Source: G963676205 sp964342525
GTDB taxonomy: Bacteria > Campylobacterota > Campylobacteria > Campylobacterales > Arcobacteraceae
NCBI GenBank assembly: GCA_964342525.1
Contig: CAYFGQ010000001.1
Location: 1-64,000 of the forward strand
Length of the DNA stretch: 64,000 nt
Direction of reading: 5' to 3'
Below, piece after piece: positions 49,366-56,963 of this stretch. The translations under genes were made by a program, and so were the position numbers. The notes under the pieces are model-generated. The model was given only the letters and a program-made list of their open reading frames with translations. It had not been told where the DNA came from and did not search any database. How positions within the stretch are numbered: the stretch's first letter is position 1; each line of letters begins with the position of its first letter.

Positions 49366-50470
49366 GATTTTTTAGAGCTTCAGCTATATAGCTTTGGTAA
49401 TGATATAGGGGGCTTTCAAGATTTTCTGCTAAGGCTCCCACTTTAAAAGATGATGATTTTATATTTTTTTGGATCATTTCACAAGCATAAATATCTTCAT
49501 TCATCACATCCGCTTTGTCTAGTAGTTTTTCTATGGGCATTTTTCCATCCCTATAATCATATACATATTCATTTTTCCATTTGTTTGAGCCATAGGCCGA
49601 CTTAGTATAAACTTCTATTTCTGTTTGGGTGGCACTTATAGCTTTGATATGTATAAAAAGGCAGAGATTTTCTGTTGCTGTTATTCCAAAATTTGGAAAG
49701 AGCATAGATACATAGGCTCCTTTATTTCCATTGAATGATTTTATATTTCCTAAAGCCATATCCCACCAAAAGCTTGAGCTTTTACCTTTTGAGTTTAGGG
49801 CTTGATAAAAAAGCCAGTTTTTATCTACAAATTCAAAGGTGGAGTTTTTATGGTCATACTCTTTTAGGCTTTCTTTATGGATATGAAAAAGGTGGTATAC
49901 ATCCATATAGTTTTCCACAAAGATTTTCCAGTTTGCGTTGATTATATATTTGTATCCATCATTAAATTTTAATTCATTTATATCATCATAGGGTAAGATT
50001 TTGTTTTTTATGGGATCTAGGATATCACTTAGTTTTTTTGCTTTTAGGTCTAGATTTATAAAGATCATGCCGTTCCATAATTCTACTTGTACTTTTTTTA
50101 GACCCATACAAGATTTATCCATATGAGGGAACTCTTTTGCTTGGGGTACTCCTTTTAGATTTCCTTCCGTATCGAAGTTCCAATTATGATAGGGGCAAAT
50201 TATAGATGATGTGAGTTTTTCATCTCCCTTTAAAAGTCTCATACCTCTGTGGGTACACATATTGATAAAGGCATTTAGATTTCCATCATTGTTTAGGATT
50301 ACAATTGAAGTATCTCCTATATCCCTTAGAATAAAGGATTTATCCTTTTGTAACTCCTCTTGCATACAAACAAATTGCCAAGTTTTCTCAAAGATATTAG
50401 TTTTTTCTTTCTCAAAAAATGACTCATCATAATAAGCCTCTTTTTCTAAAATCTGTTTTATCTCATCCAT
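49361..50470 (-). CDS. Rieske non-heme iron oxygenase, alpha-subunit type
   Basis: This 369-aa protein has the Rieske cluster ligands C72-x-H74 and C92-x2-H95 (NMCTHRGMRLL, ICPYHNWNFD). The catalytic domain has the mononuclear iron motif ENYMDVYHLFHIH with D190, H193 and H198. It hydroxylates or demethylates an aromatic or quaternary-amine compound. No beta subunit, ferredoxin or reductase gene is adjacent, so it belongs to the three-subunit-free alpha-only group. A 58-aa membrane protein gene lies 17 bp upstream on the same transcript. Confidence 0.92.
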   Translation of the reverse strand: MDEIKQILEKEAYYDESFFEKEKTNIFEKTWQFVCMQEELQKDKSFILRDIGDTSIVILNNDGNLNAFINMCTHRGMRLLKGDEKLTSSIICPYHNWNFDTEGNLKGVPQAKEFPHMDKSCMGLKKVQVELWNGMIFINLDLKAKKLSDILDPIKNKILPYDDINELKFNDGYKYIINANWKIFVENYMDVYHLFHIHKESLKEYDHKNSTFEFVDKNWLFYQALNSKGKSSSFWWDMALGNIKSFNGNKGAYVSMLFPNFGITATENLCLFIHIKAISATQTEIEVYTKSAYGSNKWKNEYVYDYRDGKMPIEKLLDKADVMNEDIYACEMIQKNIKSSSFKVGALAENLESPLYHYQSYIAEALKNQ

Positions 50471-50487
50471 TATAAACTCCTATAAAA

Positions 50488-50664
50488 CTATAAACTTCCT
50501 AGTGTGACACCCACACCAATACCCATCCATAAAATCCAAATGATCCAATAAAAACTAGGCTCATATGATCTTGAGATCTCCCTATGAAGCCAAACTTTCC
50601 CTGTATATAAATCATAAATTGCCCATAAGATTAATCCTATCCCTACTATTAACCAAATACCCAT
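50488..50664 (-). CDS. small 58-aa two-helix membrane protein
   Basis: This is a short ORF from the ATG at 50664 (ribosome site GGAG, 6 bases upstream) to 50488. It has two hydrophobic segments: MGIWLIVGIGLILWAIYDLY and, after a short basic/acidic turn GKVWLHREISRSYEP, a second helix FYWIIWILWMGIGVGVTL. The remaining 17 bp to the Rieske gene contain its GGAG site. Tight spacing and clean helices argue for a real gene. It may anchor or supply electrons or substrate to the oxygenase, but I know of no named family for it. Confidence 0.6.
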   Translation of the reverse strand: MGIWLIVGIGLILWAIYDLYTGKVWLHREISRSYEPSFYWIIWILWMGIGVGVTLGSL

Positions 50665-50750
50665 TTTTTACTCCTATAAATATGACATTTTAAACCTAAA
50701 TAATCTATTTGTATAAATTTATTTTTTCTTAGTATTTTTATAGACTAGTA

Positions 50751-50765
50751 GTCTATTGTGAAATT
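50751..50765. promoter_or_regulatory. TetR-type palindrome upstream of the Rieske unit
   Basis: TAGACTA-G-TAGTCTA, 15 bp with perfect arms (17 bp with the flanking A/T), 87 bp before the small membrane protein start. It shares the GACT-N3-AGTC core with 55225-55239. Confidence 0.55.
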
Positions 50766-50831
50766 ATAAAAGGCTTAGGCTTGTATTTTGCTTAAAATTA
50801 GACTAATGGTTTGAAAATATATTTAAAGAGG

Positions 50832-50883
50832 AAAATAAAGGGGTTGTTCGGCTAAGTGTTTTACCTAGTTTTCCCTTTTATTT
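50832..50883 (-). terminator. imperfect hairpin after the MarR gene
   Basis: AAAATAAAGGG and CCCTTTTATTTT pair with one bulge around a loop of about 25 nt, right after the marR stop on the minus strand. The remaining part of 50665-50884 holds the Rieske promoter region and no ORF. Confidence 0.4.
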
Positions 50884-50884
50884 T

Positions 50885-51373
50885 TTATGTGTGGAGCATT
50901 TTATAAAGTAGATTTTTTAATTGTTCTTGCTCATTGATATCTAGTTTTGAAAAGTATTTATCTTCATAGGCTACTATATCTTTTAGGGCTTTTGCTGTGA
51001 TCTCTTTTCCAAATTCTGTGATTTGAACCAGCTTACTTCTTTTATCCTCTTTATTATCTATTCTTTTGATGTAGTTTTTAGACTCTAGTTTTTTAAGTAC
51101 TTTTGTCATACCACCTGAGGAGAAAAGCATAGTATCATAAAGCTCTGTGGGACTTAAGGTGTGGCTATCATTGCTTACATAATAAAGGGTAGTGAGTATA
51201 TCTAGCTCTGTTTGATTTAGATCACACTCTTTTAGGATCACATCTTCCCCTTCATTGTATATTTTTGTATGTAGAACAAAAAAGGGTAAAGATACTTTCA
51301 TAGTATCTTTGTATATTTCAGGGGTGATGTTTTTTACATTGTCAAGGTTTTTTTGTACTTGTTTTAAATTCAT
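50885..51373 (-). CDS. MarR family transcriptional regulator
   Basis: This 162-aa regulator has a recognition region LSPTELYDTMLFSSGGMTKV and the wing RIDNKEDKRSKLVQITEFG. It is a paralogue of the MarR at 11267-11761, nearly identical through the DNA-binding helix, so the two may bind similar sites. It lies 19 bp downstream of azlD on the same strand and so is probably co-transcribed with azlCD. No operator was found directly upstream. Confidence 0.9.
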   Translation of the reverse strand: MNLKQVQKNLDNVKNITPEIYKDTMKVSLPFFVLHTKIYNEGEDVILKECDLNQTELDILTTLYYVSNDSHTLSPTELYDTMLFSSGGMTKVLKKLESKNYIKRIDNKEDKRSKLVQITEFGKEITAKALKDIVAYEDKYFSKLDINEQEQLKNLLYKMLHT

Positions 51374-51392
51374 AGTAGAATCATAGCTAATA

Positions 51393-51698
51393 TTATAAAA
51401 AATTTCTACTAAGTGCTACTATGGCTACTCCTAGAACTAAAGATAATAAAATACTTTTTGTTTTATAAATACTAAGTGCTATAAAACAAATAGCAATGAT
51501 ACCAGTGATACCCTCTTTTAATATGGCTGGTGTTACTAAGGAGAGTAAAAGGGTAGCAGGTAGGTATTCTAAAAATATTTTTACTTTTCCTTCTTGTACA
51601 AATTTATTGGAAAATAAAAGTCCAGATATTCTTAAACTATAGGTTCCTATGGCTACAAGGGTTATGATAAAAAGTGCTGTGATATCTATACTCTCCAT
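51393..51698 (-). CDS. azlD: AzlD family branched-chain amino acid exporter subunit
   Basis: This 101-aa small membrane protein of three to four helices has the family pattern YSLRISGLLFSNKFVQEG and LEYLPATLLLSLVTPAIL. It forms a two-component exporter with AzlC for branched-chain amino acids or analogues. Its start directly follows the azlC stop, with no spacer. Expression is probably controlled by the AraC regulator upstream, through the direct-repeat site before azlC. Confidence 0.9.
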   Translation of the reverse strand: MESIDITALFIITLVAIGTYSLRISGLLFSNKFVQEGKVKIFLEYLPATLLLSLVTPAILKEGITGIIAICFIALSIYKTKSILLSLVLGVAIVALSRNFL

Positions 51699-52379
51699 CT
51701 ATTTATCCTCATCTTTTATAAAGTAAACTGCACTAAGTGATCCCATAATAGCACCTATAACTATATAAAACTTTCCACCAATTAATAGCTCAGCAAAATA
51801 AGCACAAACCGCAGTGATAAGCCAAGGTAAAAGATCACCTTTGCCCTTATACATACTAAAAGCCAAAGCTGTAAAGATAGCAATAAAAGCAAAGTCAAGT
51901 CCATATTTTGCAGGGTCACTTATAAATCCACCAAAGATATAACCACTAGTAGTTCCTAAAGACCAAGTAAAAAGCATACAAACACCACCACCAAATAAAA
52001 AAAGTGGGGAGAGGGATTCTGTTTTCATTTTTTGCATGGTTACTGCCCAGTTTTCATCGGCTACTAGGTGCATATATTTAAACTTCTCTTTTTTACTACT
52101 ATGTATAAAAAGTGGATGAAGGGAAGCTCCTATTAAAAAATAGCGGAGATTTATCATAAGTGCAGCTATCACAATACCTAAGATATCTAAAGAGCTACCC
52201 CACATATCTACCATCACAAATTGTGCAGAACCAGCAAATACAAAAAAGTTCATAAGTAAAAGCTCATAAAACTCTACACCCTTTTGTGTACACATCATAC
52301 CAAGGATACTTCCATAGGCAAATACACTTATGCCTATTGGAAGATTTGTTATAAAACCATATCTAAAATCATTATTCAT
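51699..52379 (-). CDS. azlC: AzlC family branched-chain amino acid exporter subunit
   Basis: This 226-aa protein has about six helices and the AzlC motif IGISVFAYGSILGMMCTQKG near the N-terminus. FVFAGSAQFVMVDMW and LMINLRYFLIGASL follow. It is the large subunit of the AzlCD exporter. It lies 57 bp downstream of the araC stop. In that gap is a GCAAT-type direct repeat shared with the araC promoter. No strong ribosome site is seen. Confidence 0.92.
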   Translation of the reverse strand: MNNDFRYGFITNLPIGISVFAYGSILGMMCTQKGVEFYELLLMNFFVFAGSAQFVMVDMWGSSLDILGIVIAALMINLRYFLIGASLHPLFIHSSKKEKFKYMHLVADENWAVTMQKMKTESLSPLFLFGGGVCMLFTWSLGTTSGYIFGGFISDPAKYGLDFAFIAIFTALAFSMYKGKGDLLPWLITAVCAYFAELLIGGKFYIVIGAIMGSLSAVYFIKDEDK

Positions 52380-52410
52380 TTTGGAATATTACTTAAAATA
52401 GATAAAAAAG

Positions 52411-52430
52411 TATTGTATTATATTGCTAAA
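52411..52430 (-). promoter_or_regulatory. AraC-type direct repeat upstream of azlC
   Basis: On the minus strand TTTAGCAATATAATACAATA, giving GCAAT and ACAAT half-sites 10 bp apart, 32-51 bp before the azlC start. It is near-identical to 53298-53316. Confidence 0.6.
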
Positions 52431-52436
52431 GTTTTC

Positions 52437-53264
52437 TTATAAGAAGAATTTTTGATAATTACCCGGTGTAACACCTGTAGATGCTTTAAACCTTCTACTT
52501 AGGTGACTTTGATCATTAAAACCACAATTATATGCTGTCTCAATTATAGAGTTTCCATCCCTTAAAAATTGTTTTGCTTTTTCTAGTCTTCTATTCATAA
52601 GATAGTTGTGTGGAGAGAGGTGTACATTTTCTTTGAAGATTCTAAGAAAATGGTATTTTGATATATCTAAAGTGTTTGATAGATCATCCAAAGAGATATT
52701 TAAAGAGTAGTTATCACTTATATACTCTTTTGCTTTTTTTATAAGGGTATCGTGGCTACTTAGTGGTATCTCTTCAATATTATTTGAAGTGCTCTTAAAT
52801 ATATCTTTTAAAGACTCAATAAGACCCGATTCAAACTCTAGTTTTGAGATATTGTTTGCTTCATTTTCTTTTATTAAATAAAAAAGTTTTTGATAGATTT
52901 GTTTATCTTCTAAGATGGAGCTTTTAAAATATATATCACTTGCTCCAAACTCATTTTTTGCTAACTCTTTTAGGTGTTTTTCATTGAAGTATAAGGAGGT
53001 ATAACTATAACCATCTTCAAACTCACTTCTGCAAGCATGGATACTATCAGGGTTGATAGTAAGTATTGCTGATTCACTTAGTGAGTGGGAAAAACCATCT
53101 AAAAAAGCTCGCATTTTACCACTATTTACCATAGTGATAGTAAGCTCTTCATGGGCATGTTTGTCAAACTCAAAGGTATTAAAGTGACCTTTGAAAAATA
53201 ACATATCCTCTTTGATATTTGGTTTCCAAAATTTGGTATAGTGTATAACTTTTTCTTTTTCCAT
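52437..53264 (-). CDS. AraC family transcriptional regulator
   Basis: An N-terminal cupin sensor (FFKGHFNTFEFDKHAHEELTI) is followed by a C-terminal AraC domain with ISLDDLSNTLDISKYHFLRIF and IIETAYNCGFNDQSHLSRRFK. The open frame reaches 53294, but the ATG at 53264 leaves room for the direct-repeat site at 53298-53316 within a promoter and gives 275 aa, a normal size. Such AraC genes next to AzlCD or LysE exporters commonly respond to the exported amino acid. The same repeat lies before azlC, so it probably activates both. Confidence 0.88.
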   Translation of the reverse strand: MEKEKVIHYTKFWKPNIKEDMLFFKGHFNTFEFDKHAHEELTITMVNSGKMRAFLDGFSHSLSESAILTINPDSIHACRSEFEDGYSYTSLYFNEKHLKELAKNEFGASDIYFKSSILEDKQIYQKLFYLIKENEANNISKLEFESGLIESLKDIFKSTSNNIEEIPLSSHDTLIKKAKEYISDNYSLNISLDDLSNTLDISKYHFLRIFKENVHLSPHNYLMNRRLEKAKQFLRDGNSIIETAYNCGFNDQSHLSRRFKASTGVTPGNYQKFFL

Positions 53265-53297
53265 AGCTATAATTATACCATTTAGATATCTCATTTG

Positions 53298-53316
53298 TAT
53301 TGCATTATATTGCTAA
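53298..53316 (-). promoter_or_regulatory. AraC-type direct repeat upstream of araC
   Basis: On the minus strand TTAGCAATATAATGCAATA, two GCAAT half-sites exactly 10 bp apart, 34-52 bp before the preferred araC start. It overlaps the last codons of the MATE gene. Confidence 0.6.
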
Positions 53317-54609
53317 TTTTTTAAAAAAATACAAAGCTAAGATAAATGTTATAGCCTCCGTAATGGGTAAAGCTAAATAAACCCCAACAATTCCAAAGAA
53401 ATAAGATAAAACACTCACCAATGACACAGGCAGGATCAAACTCCTAGATACCGAAATACTTGCTGATGCCATAGGCTGATGTATAGCTGTAAGGTATGAG
53501 GTGATAAGTATATTCATCCCTATAAATAAAAAAGCTATCCATGTATATGATAAAAACTCTATGGTGATATCTTTAGTCTCTCCGCTTGTATCATCTAAAA
53601 AGATATTTACTAAAGTCTCTGGACTTGTAAATACAAATATCACTAAAATAGATGAAAAGCCTAAGATGGTAAAGATAGAAAGCTTTAAAAAAGTTTTGAT
53701 ACGGATAAACTCTTTTGCCCCATAGTGTTTAGCTACGATTGGCTGAAGCCCATCACTTATGGCAAAACTTATCATCACACTTACCATTATAAAATATGAC
53801 ACAATAGTATAAGCAGCAACCCCAGTAGCACCTAAATACTTTATCATCATAAAGTTAAATATCATCACAGTGATACCTGCAGAGGATTCATTTATAAACT
53901 CTGATACTCCATTTTTAGCAGCTTTAAACATCACTAAAAAACTACCATATGGTTTTACAAATCTAAGGGTGGCTTTTTTTGTAAAAAAGTGTGGCAATAA
54001 AATGAATATGATAGTAGCATAAGATATACCAGTAGCCCACGCTGCACCTGCTAATCCCCAATCAAATTTGATGATAAATAGATAATCAAGCACTATATTT
54101 ATCACTGCACTTGAGAGTAGGGCAAGAAAAGATAGGTTTGGATTTTCATCTGCCCTTACAAAATAATCTATCACAATACCAATCATAATAAAAGGTATAA
54201 ATAAAATCACAATAGAAAGGTATAGGTATGAGCTATCCCTAAACTCATCTTTGATATCTAAAAAATAAAAGATATTGTCCATATTAAAATAAACCAAAGC
54301 ACAAGAGAGTATGGCAAATATGGAAATAGAGATAATCGCTTTTGAGAAGATATTTAAAGCTTCATCTTGCTTTTTTTCTCCCATAAGTTTAGATACCATC
54401 ACACTAGCACCCACAGCAAACATAAGCCCAGCTCCAAATAAAATAGAGAATATGGGATAGGTTATATTTACAGATGCTAGACCTAAAGTTCCCACATAGT
54501 TTCCTACAAAATATCCATCAACAATACTAGCAGATGATATGGCAAGAAGTCCTAAGATAGAGGGGATGATGTATTTTAAAAATACTTTTACAGGGTGTTG
54601 TTCGAGCAT
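53305..54609 (-). CDS. MATE family efflux transporter
   Basis: This 434-aa, 12-helix MATE protein has SSASIVDGYFVGNYVGTLGLASVN in TM1-TM2, ILFGAGLMFAVGASVMVSKLMGE, the mid-protein ESSAGITVMIFNFMM (start of the second half), and ISDGLQPIVAKHYGAKE. It exports cationic drugs with sodium or proton exchange. Its start lies 1 bp after the stop of a TetR gene, so it is controlled by that regulator. The 3' end overlaps the araC promoter site. Confidence 0.93.
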   Translation of the reverse strand: MLEQHPVKVFLKYIIPSILGLLAISSASIVDGYFVGNYVGTLGLASVNITYPIFSILFGAGLMFAVGASVMVSKLMGEKKQDEALNIFSKAIISISIFAILSCALVYFNMDNIFYFLDIKDEFRDSSYLYLSIVILFIPFIMIGIVIDYFVRADENPNLSFLALLSSAVINIVLDYLFIIKFDWGLAGAAWATGISYATIIFILLPHFFTKKATLRFVKPYGSFLVMFKAAKNGVSEFINESSAGITVMIFNFMMIKYLGATGVAAYTIVSYFIMVSVMISFAISDGLQPIVAKHYGAKEFIRIKTFLKLSIFTILGFSSILVIFVFTSPETLVNIFLDDTSGETKDITIEFLSYTWIAFLFIGMNILITSYLTAIHQPMASASISVSRSLILPVSLVSVLSYFFGIVGVYLALPITEAITFILALYFFKKLAI

Positions 54610-54610
54610 A

Positions 54611-55210
54611 TTAGTCCTTTATCTTTATAAGATCTATAAAAGTGTCTATATATTTTTGTACTTTTTTATTTAGATCAAAGTCTTTTAGTCCATAGGAATA
54701 GATAAATATACCATCTATGTTCATTTGTAAAAACTCTATCATCTCTAAAGACTCTTTTTTTATTGATCCTTTTTTTACCTCTACATTAAAAATCTCAAAA
54801 AGTATAGAATTTGAGTCATTTAAAAATCTCTCTGTTGTTTCTACCATACATGGAGTTTTATTCTCTAGGGTTGTGATGATACACTCCTTTACCATCTCCT
54901 TTTCAAATCTATTTTTTTCACTCTCTTCTAGGTAGAAATTGAAAAATATATAAAGCTTTTCTTTTAGAGTATTTGCATCTTGTAGATTGTTTTTTATATT
55001 TTTTAGATACTCATCTGTAGATATGATTTGAACCTCATATAAGATCTCATCTTTTGATTTAAAGTAGTTATATAAAGAACTTTTTCCTATATTCATATAT
55101 TTTATAAGTGCATCGGTTGAAAAGTTTTTAATACCTTGAGTACATATAAATTCGTATGCTTTAAGGGCTATCTCTTTTCTTTTTTGTTCTTTGTTTACAA
55201 TTTTTGGCAT
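54611..55210 (-). CDS. TetR family regulator of the MATE gene
   Basis: This regulator has an N-terminal helix-turn-helix FSTDALIKYMNIGKSSLYNYF followed by KSKDEILYEV. The frame opens at 55240, but the ATG at 55210 has AAAGGAA at proper distance and leaves the palindrome 55225-55239 upstream in the promoter, giving 199 aa. It forms a two-gene operon with the MATE transporter (1-bp gap). The operator core GACT-N3-AGTC recurs upstream of the Rieske unit, so the regulon may include it. Confidence 0.9.
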   Translation of the reverse strand: MPKIVNKEQKRKEIALKAYEFICTQGIKNFSTDALIKYMNIGKSSLYNYFKSKDEILYEVQIISTDEYLKNIKNNLQDANTLKEKLYIFFNFYLEESEKNRFEKEMVKECIITTLENKTPCMVETTERFLNDSNSILFEIFNVEVKKGSIKKESLEMIEFLQMNIDGIFIYSYGLKDFDLNKKVQKYIDTFIDLIKIKD

Positions 55211-55224
55211 ATTATTTCCTTTTA

Positions 55225-55239
55225 TGGACTGTGAGTCCA
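55225..55239. promoter_or_regulatory. TetR operator upstream of tetR-MATE
   Basis: TGGACT-GTG-AGTCCA, a perfect palindrome 15 bp before the tetR start at 55210. Confidence 0.7.
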
Positions 55240-55288
55240 AATAGAATAGTAGTATCTCTTTGCTTAATAAATATTTAGTTTAATTAAA

Positions 55289-55358
55289 TATCTTACCAAG
55301 AAAGATAGTTTTAAGAATAATAGTGTTAAATTTCCATTTATCTTTCCAAGAAAGATAA
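55289..55358. promoter_or_regulatory. two palindromes upstream of the SMR exporter
   Basis: TATCTT-N7-AAGATA occurs at 55289-55307 (spacer ACCAAGA) and 55339-55357 (spacer TCCAAGA; arms extend to 9 bp, 55338-55358). They are 50 bp apart, the second just ahead of the ribosome site. The half-sites equal those in the yceI/marR operators, but the spacer is one base longer. Confidence 0.65.
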
Positions 55359-55372
55359 ATAGAGGAGTTAAA

Positions 55373-55693
55373 ATGAGTGCATGGGTTTATTTAATACTTG
55401 CAGGTGTTTTAGAAGTGGGCTTTGCTTCTATGATAAAACTTACAGAAAATTTTTCAAAGCTTGTACCTACATTGATATTTTTAGTTTTTGCAATTGGAAG
55501 TTTTTATTCTCTTACTAAAGCAGTGGAGTCTATACCAATAGGTACAGCGTACGCAGTATGGACAGGAATAGGGGCATTTGGAACTATTTTGATTGGCATA
55601 TTTTTTTATAATGAGCCAGCTGGATTATTGAGGCTATTTTTCTTATTTACTTTGGTGGCTTCTATTATTGGGCTTAAACTAGTATCAAATTGA
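55373..55693 (+). CDS. SMR family exporter, SugE/Gdx-like
   Basis: This 106-aa, four-helix small multidrug-resistance protein keeps the essential glutamate E13 in GVLEVGFASMIKLTENFS and the family motif PIGTAYAVWTGIGAFGTI. The SugE/Gdx subgroup exports guanidinium and small quaternary cations. No guanidine riboswitch precedes it; instead two palindromic operators do. Its last codons KLVSN overlap the 3' end of the VOC gene by 9 bp and share a palindromic terminator. Confidence 0.92.
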   Translation: MSAWVYLILAGVLEVGFASMIKLTENFSKLVPTLIFLVFAIGSFYSLTKAVESIPIGTAYAVWTGIGAFGTILIGIFFYNEPAGLLRLFFLFTLVASIIGLKLVSN

Positions 55694-55702
55694 TACTAGT
55701 TT
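55676..55702. terminator. palindromic terminator encoding both gene ends
   Basis: AAACTAGTATCAA-A-TTGATACTAGTTT, 13-bp perfect arms. It contains the TGA stops of the SMR gene (+) and the VOC gene (-). Both proteins end in KLVS plus one residue because the palindrome is read from both sides. It is related to 57499-57533. Confidence 0.7.
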
Positions 55703-56488
55703 GATATGGTAATTATCAGGGTCTTTAAGTTTAGTTTCTTTATCACTTGATATGGTGATACTATCACAGCCAGTTGTTTTACCCACTTCATATTCATTTA
55801 TATTTGTAAAAATATGTTGCAATTCTATCATTGTAAAATCTCTTTGCCATAGCCATTCTCTATTTTCTATTGCTTCTACATTTTTATTTGGAAGGGGTGT
55901 GTTTGGGTATCCTAAGAAATAAAGCTCAAAACCTCTACTTGATACATCCATTTTTGATAATAGTTTCATACCAAGCTCTTTAGTATAAAACTCTAGACTT
56001 TTTTCTATATCTTTTACTCTGTATGTGATAAGGGAAAAGATAGCTTTATTTCCAAGGGCATAGTTTGTATCTTCATCTTCTTTTATATGATTTTCTTGAA
56101 ATTTATGAGCAATCAACTCCAAAGCATATCCATCAGGATCATAAAAATGGCATAGATAAGCTACATTTGGTACCTGAAAGGCGGGAGTTACTTCTATACC
56201 TTTTTCAAGAAGTTTTTCTCTTGCTATATCTATATCTTTTATGCTTATGGCTATTTTCCAATATCCTTGCATTTTTGTAGGATCTTTTGGGAAGATTGTC
56301 TGTGTATTGTTTTTATCATAGATAAGCTCTAAGATTGCTTCTTTTGTATCTTCATTGAATCTTAGGTGAAAATATTTTTTATCTTCTTTTTCAAATTGAT
56401 TTATCAACTTCATTCCTAAAATATCCACATAAAACTCTAAGCTTTTTTGTGGATCACTGATATATAGGCTATGGGCTTTTATTTGCAT
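55685..56488 (-). CDS. two-domain VOC/glyoxalase family protein
   Basis: This 267-aa protein has two vicinal-oxygen-chelate modules. The first covers about 1-130 (LYISDPQKSLEFYVDILGM ... LCHFYDPDGYALELIAH) and the second 150-265 (YRVKDIEKSLEFYTKELGM ... KLKDPDNYHIKLVS). Metal ligands (H/E) fit the catechol dioxygenase or glyoxalase I pattern, but the reaction is open. It lies 9 bp after the YybH-like gene and forms an operon with it, divergent from a frameshifted TetR gene. The 3' end overlaps the SMR gene. Confidence 0.85.
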   Translation of the reverse strand: MQIKAHSLYISDPQKSLEFYVDILGMKLINQFEKEDKKYFHLRFNEDTKEAILELIYDKNNTQTIFPKDPTKMQGYWKIAISIKDIDIAREKLLEKGIEVTPAFQVPNVAYLCHFYDPDGYALELIAHKFQENHIKEDEDTNYALGNKAIFSLITYRVKDIEKSLEFYTKELGMKLLSKMDVSSRGFELYFLGYPNTPLPNKNVEAIENREWLWQRDFTMIELQHIFTNINEYEVGKTTGCDSITISSDKETKLKDPDNYHIKLVSI

Positions 56489-56497
56489 TTTATCTTC

Positions 56498-56869
56498 TTA
56501 GTATTGTTTTAAAACTTCAAATTCATCTTGAGTAAGTTTCCAAGAACCATCTTCTTGTTTTTTCCACTCTTCAAGTGTGATAATCCCCTCACCAATATTC
56601 ATCTTCCAATCTGAATCTAAATGTATAGTGTTTTCATCTATCACTTTGATGTTTGTATTTGAGTATTCTATATGATTTGCACTTTTAGTTAGATCATTCC
56701 AAAATCCTGCAATAGCTTCTTTACCTTTAAATTCACCTACATTTTTTACAATCATAACTGCATCTTCCACATATGCATCTATACAGTTTTGTACATTTCC
56801 TTTATTGAAGTTTTCAATCCATTTTGATGAGTATGTTTTAAAGTCATTTATTATTGTTTCTGTATTCAT
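56498..56869 (-). CDS. SnoaL/YybH-like cystatin-fold protein
   Basis: This 123-aa NTF2-like protein (DUF4440/YybH family) has WIENFNKGNVQNCIDAYVEDAVMI near the start, where D in YVEDA is the usual ligand-pocket residue. GEGIITLEEWKKQEDGSWKLTQD ends the protein as expected for ketosteroid-isomerase-like folds. The function is unknown. It is the first gene of a two-gene operon with VOC, with a TetR-type palindrome 35-58 bp upstream. Confidence 0.82.
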   Translation of the reverse strand: MNTETIINDFKTYSSKWIENFNKGNVQNCIDAYVEDAVMIVKNVGEFKGKEAIAGFWNDLTKSANHIEYSNTNIKVIDENTIHLDSDWKMNIGEGIITLEEWKKQEDGSWKLTQDEFEVLKQY

Positions 56870-56903
56870 TTTATATCCTAGTTTTAAAAATAATTGTCAA
56901 TAG

Positions 56904-56927
56904 TTAATTTACATATGTGTAAGTTAA
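56904..56927. promoter_or_regulatory. TetR-type palindrome between YybH and tetR
   Basis: A 24-bp near-palindrome with arms TTAATTTACATA / TGTGTAAGTTAA, 10 of 12 base pairs matching, centred between the divergent yybH-like and frameshifted tetR genes. Confidence 0.6.
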
Positions 56928-56963
56928 AAATATATATAATCAAAAAAAAGAAAAAGAAAATAT

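Noticed and set aside
55241..55372. Guanidine riboswitch ahead of the SugE-like gene
   Set aside because: The leader is short and occupied by two palindromic operators; no conserved ACGR/GGG pattern of guanidine riboswitches was seen.
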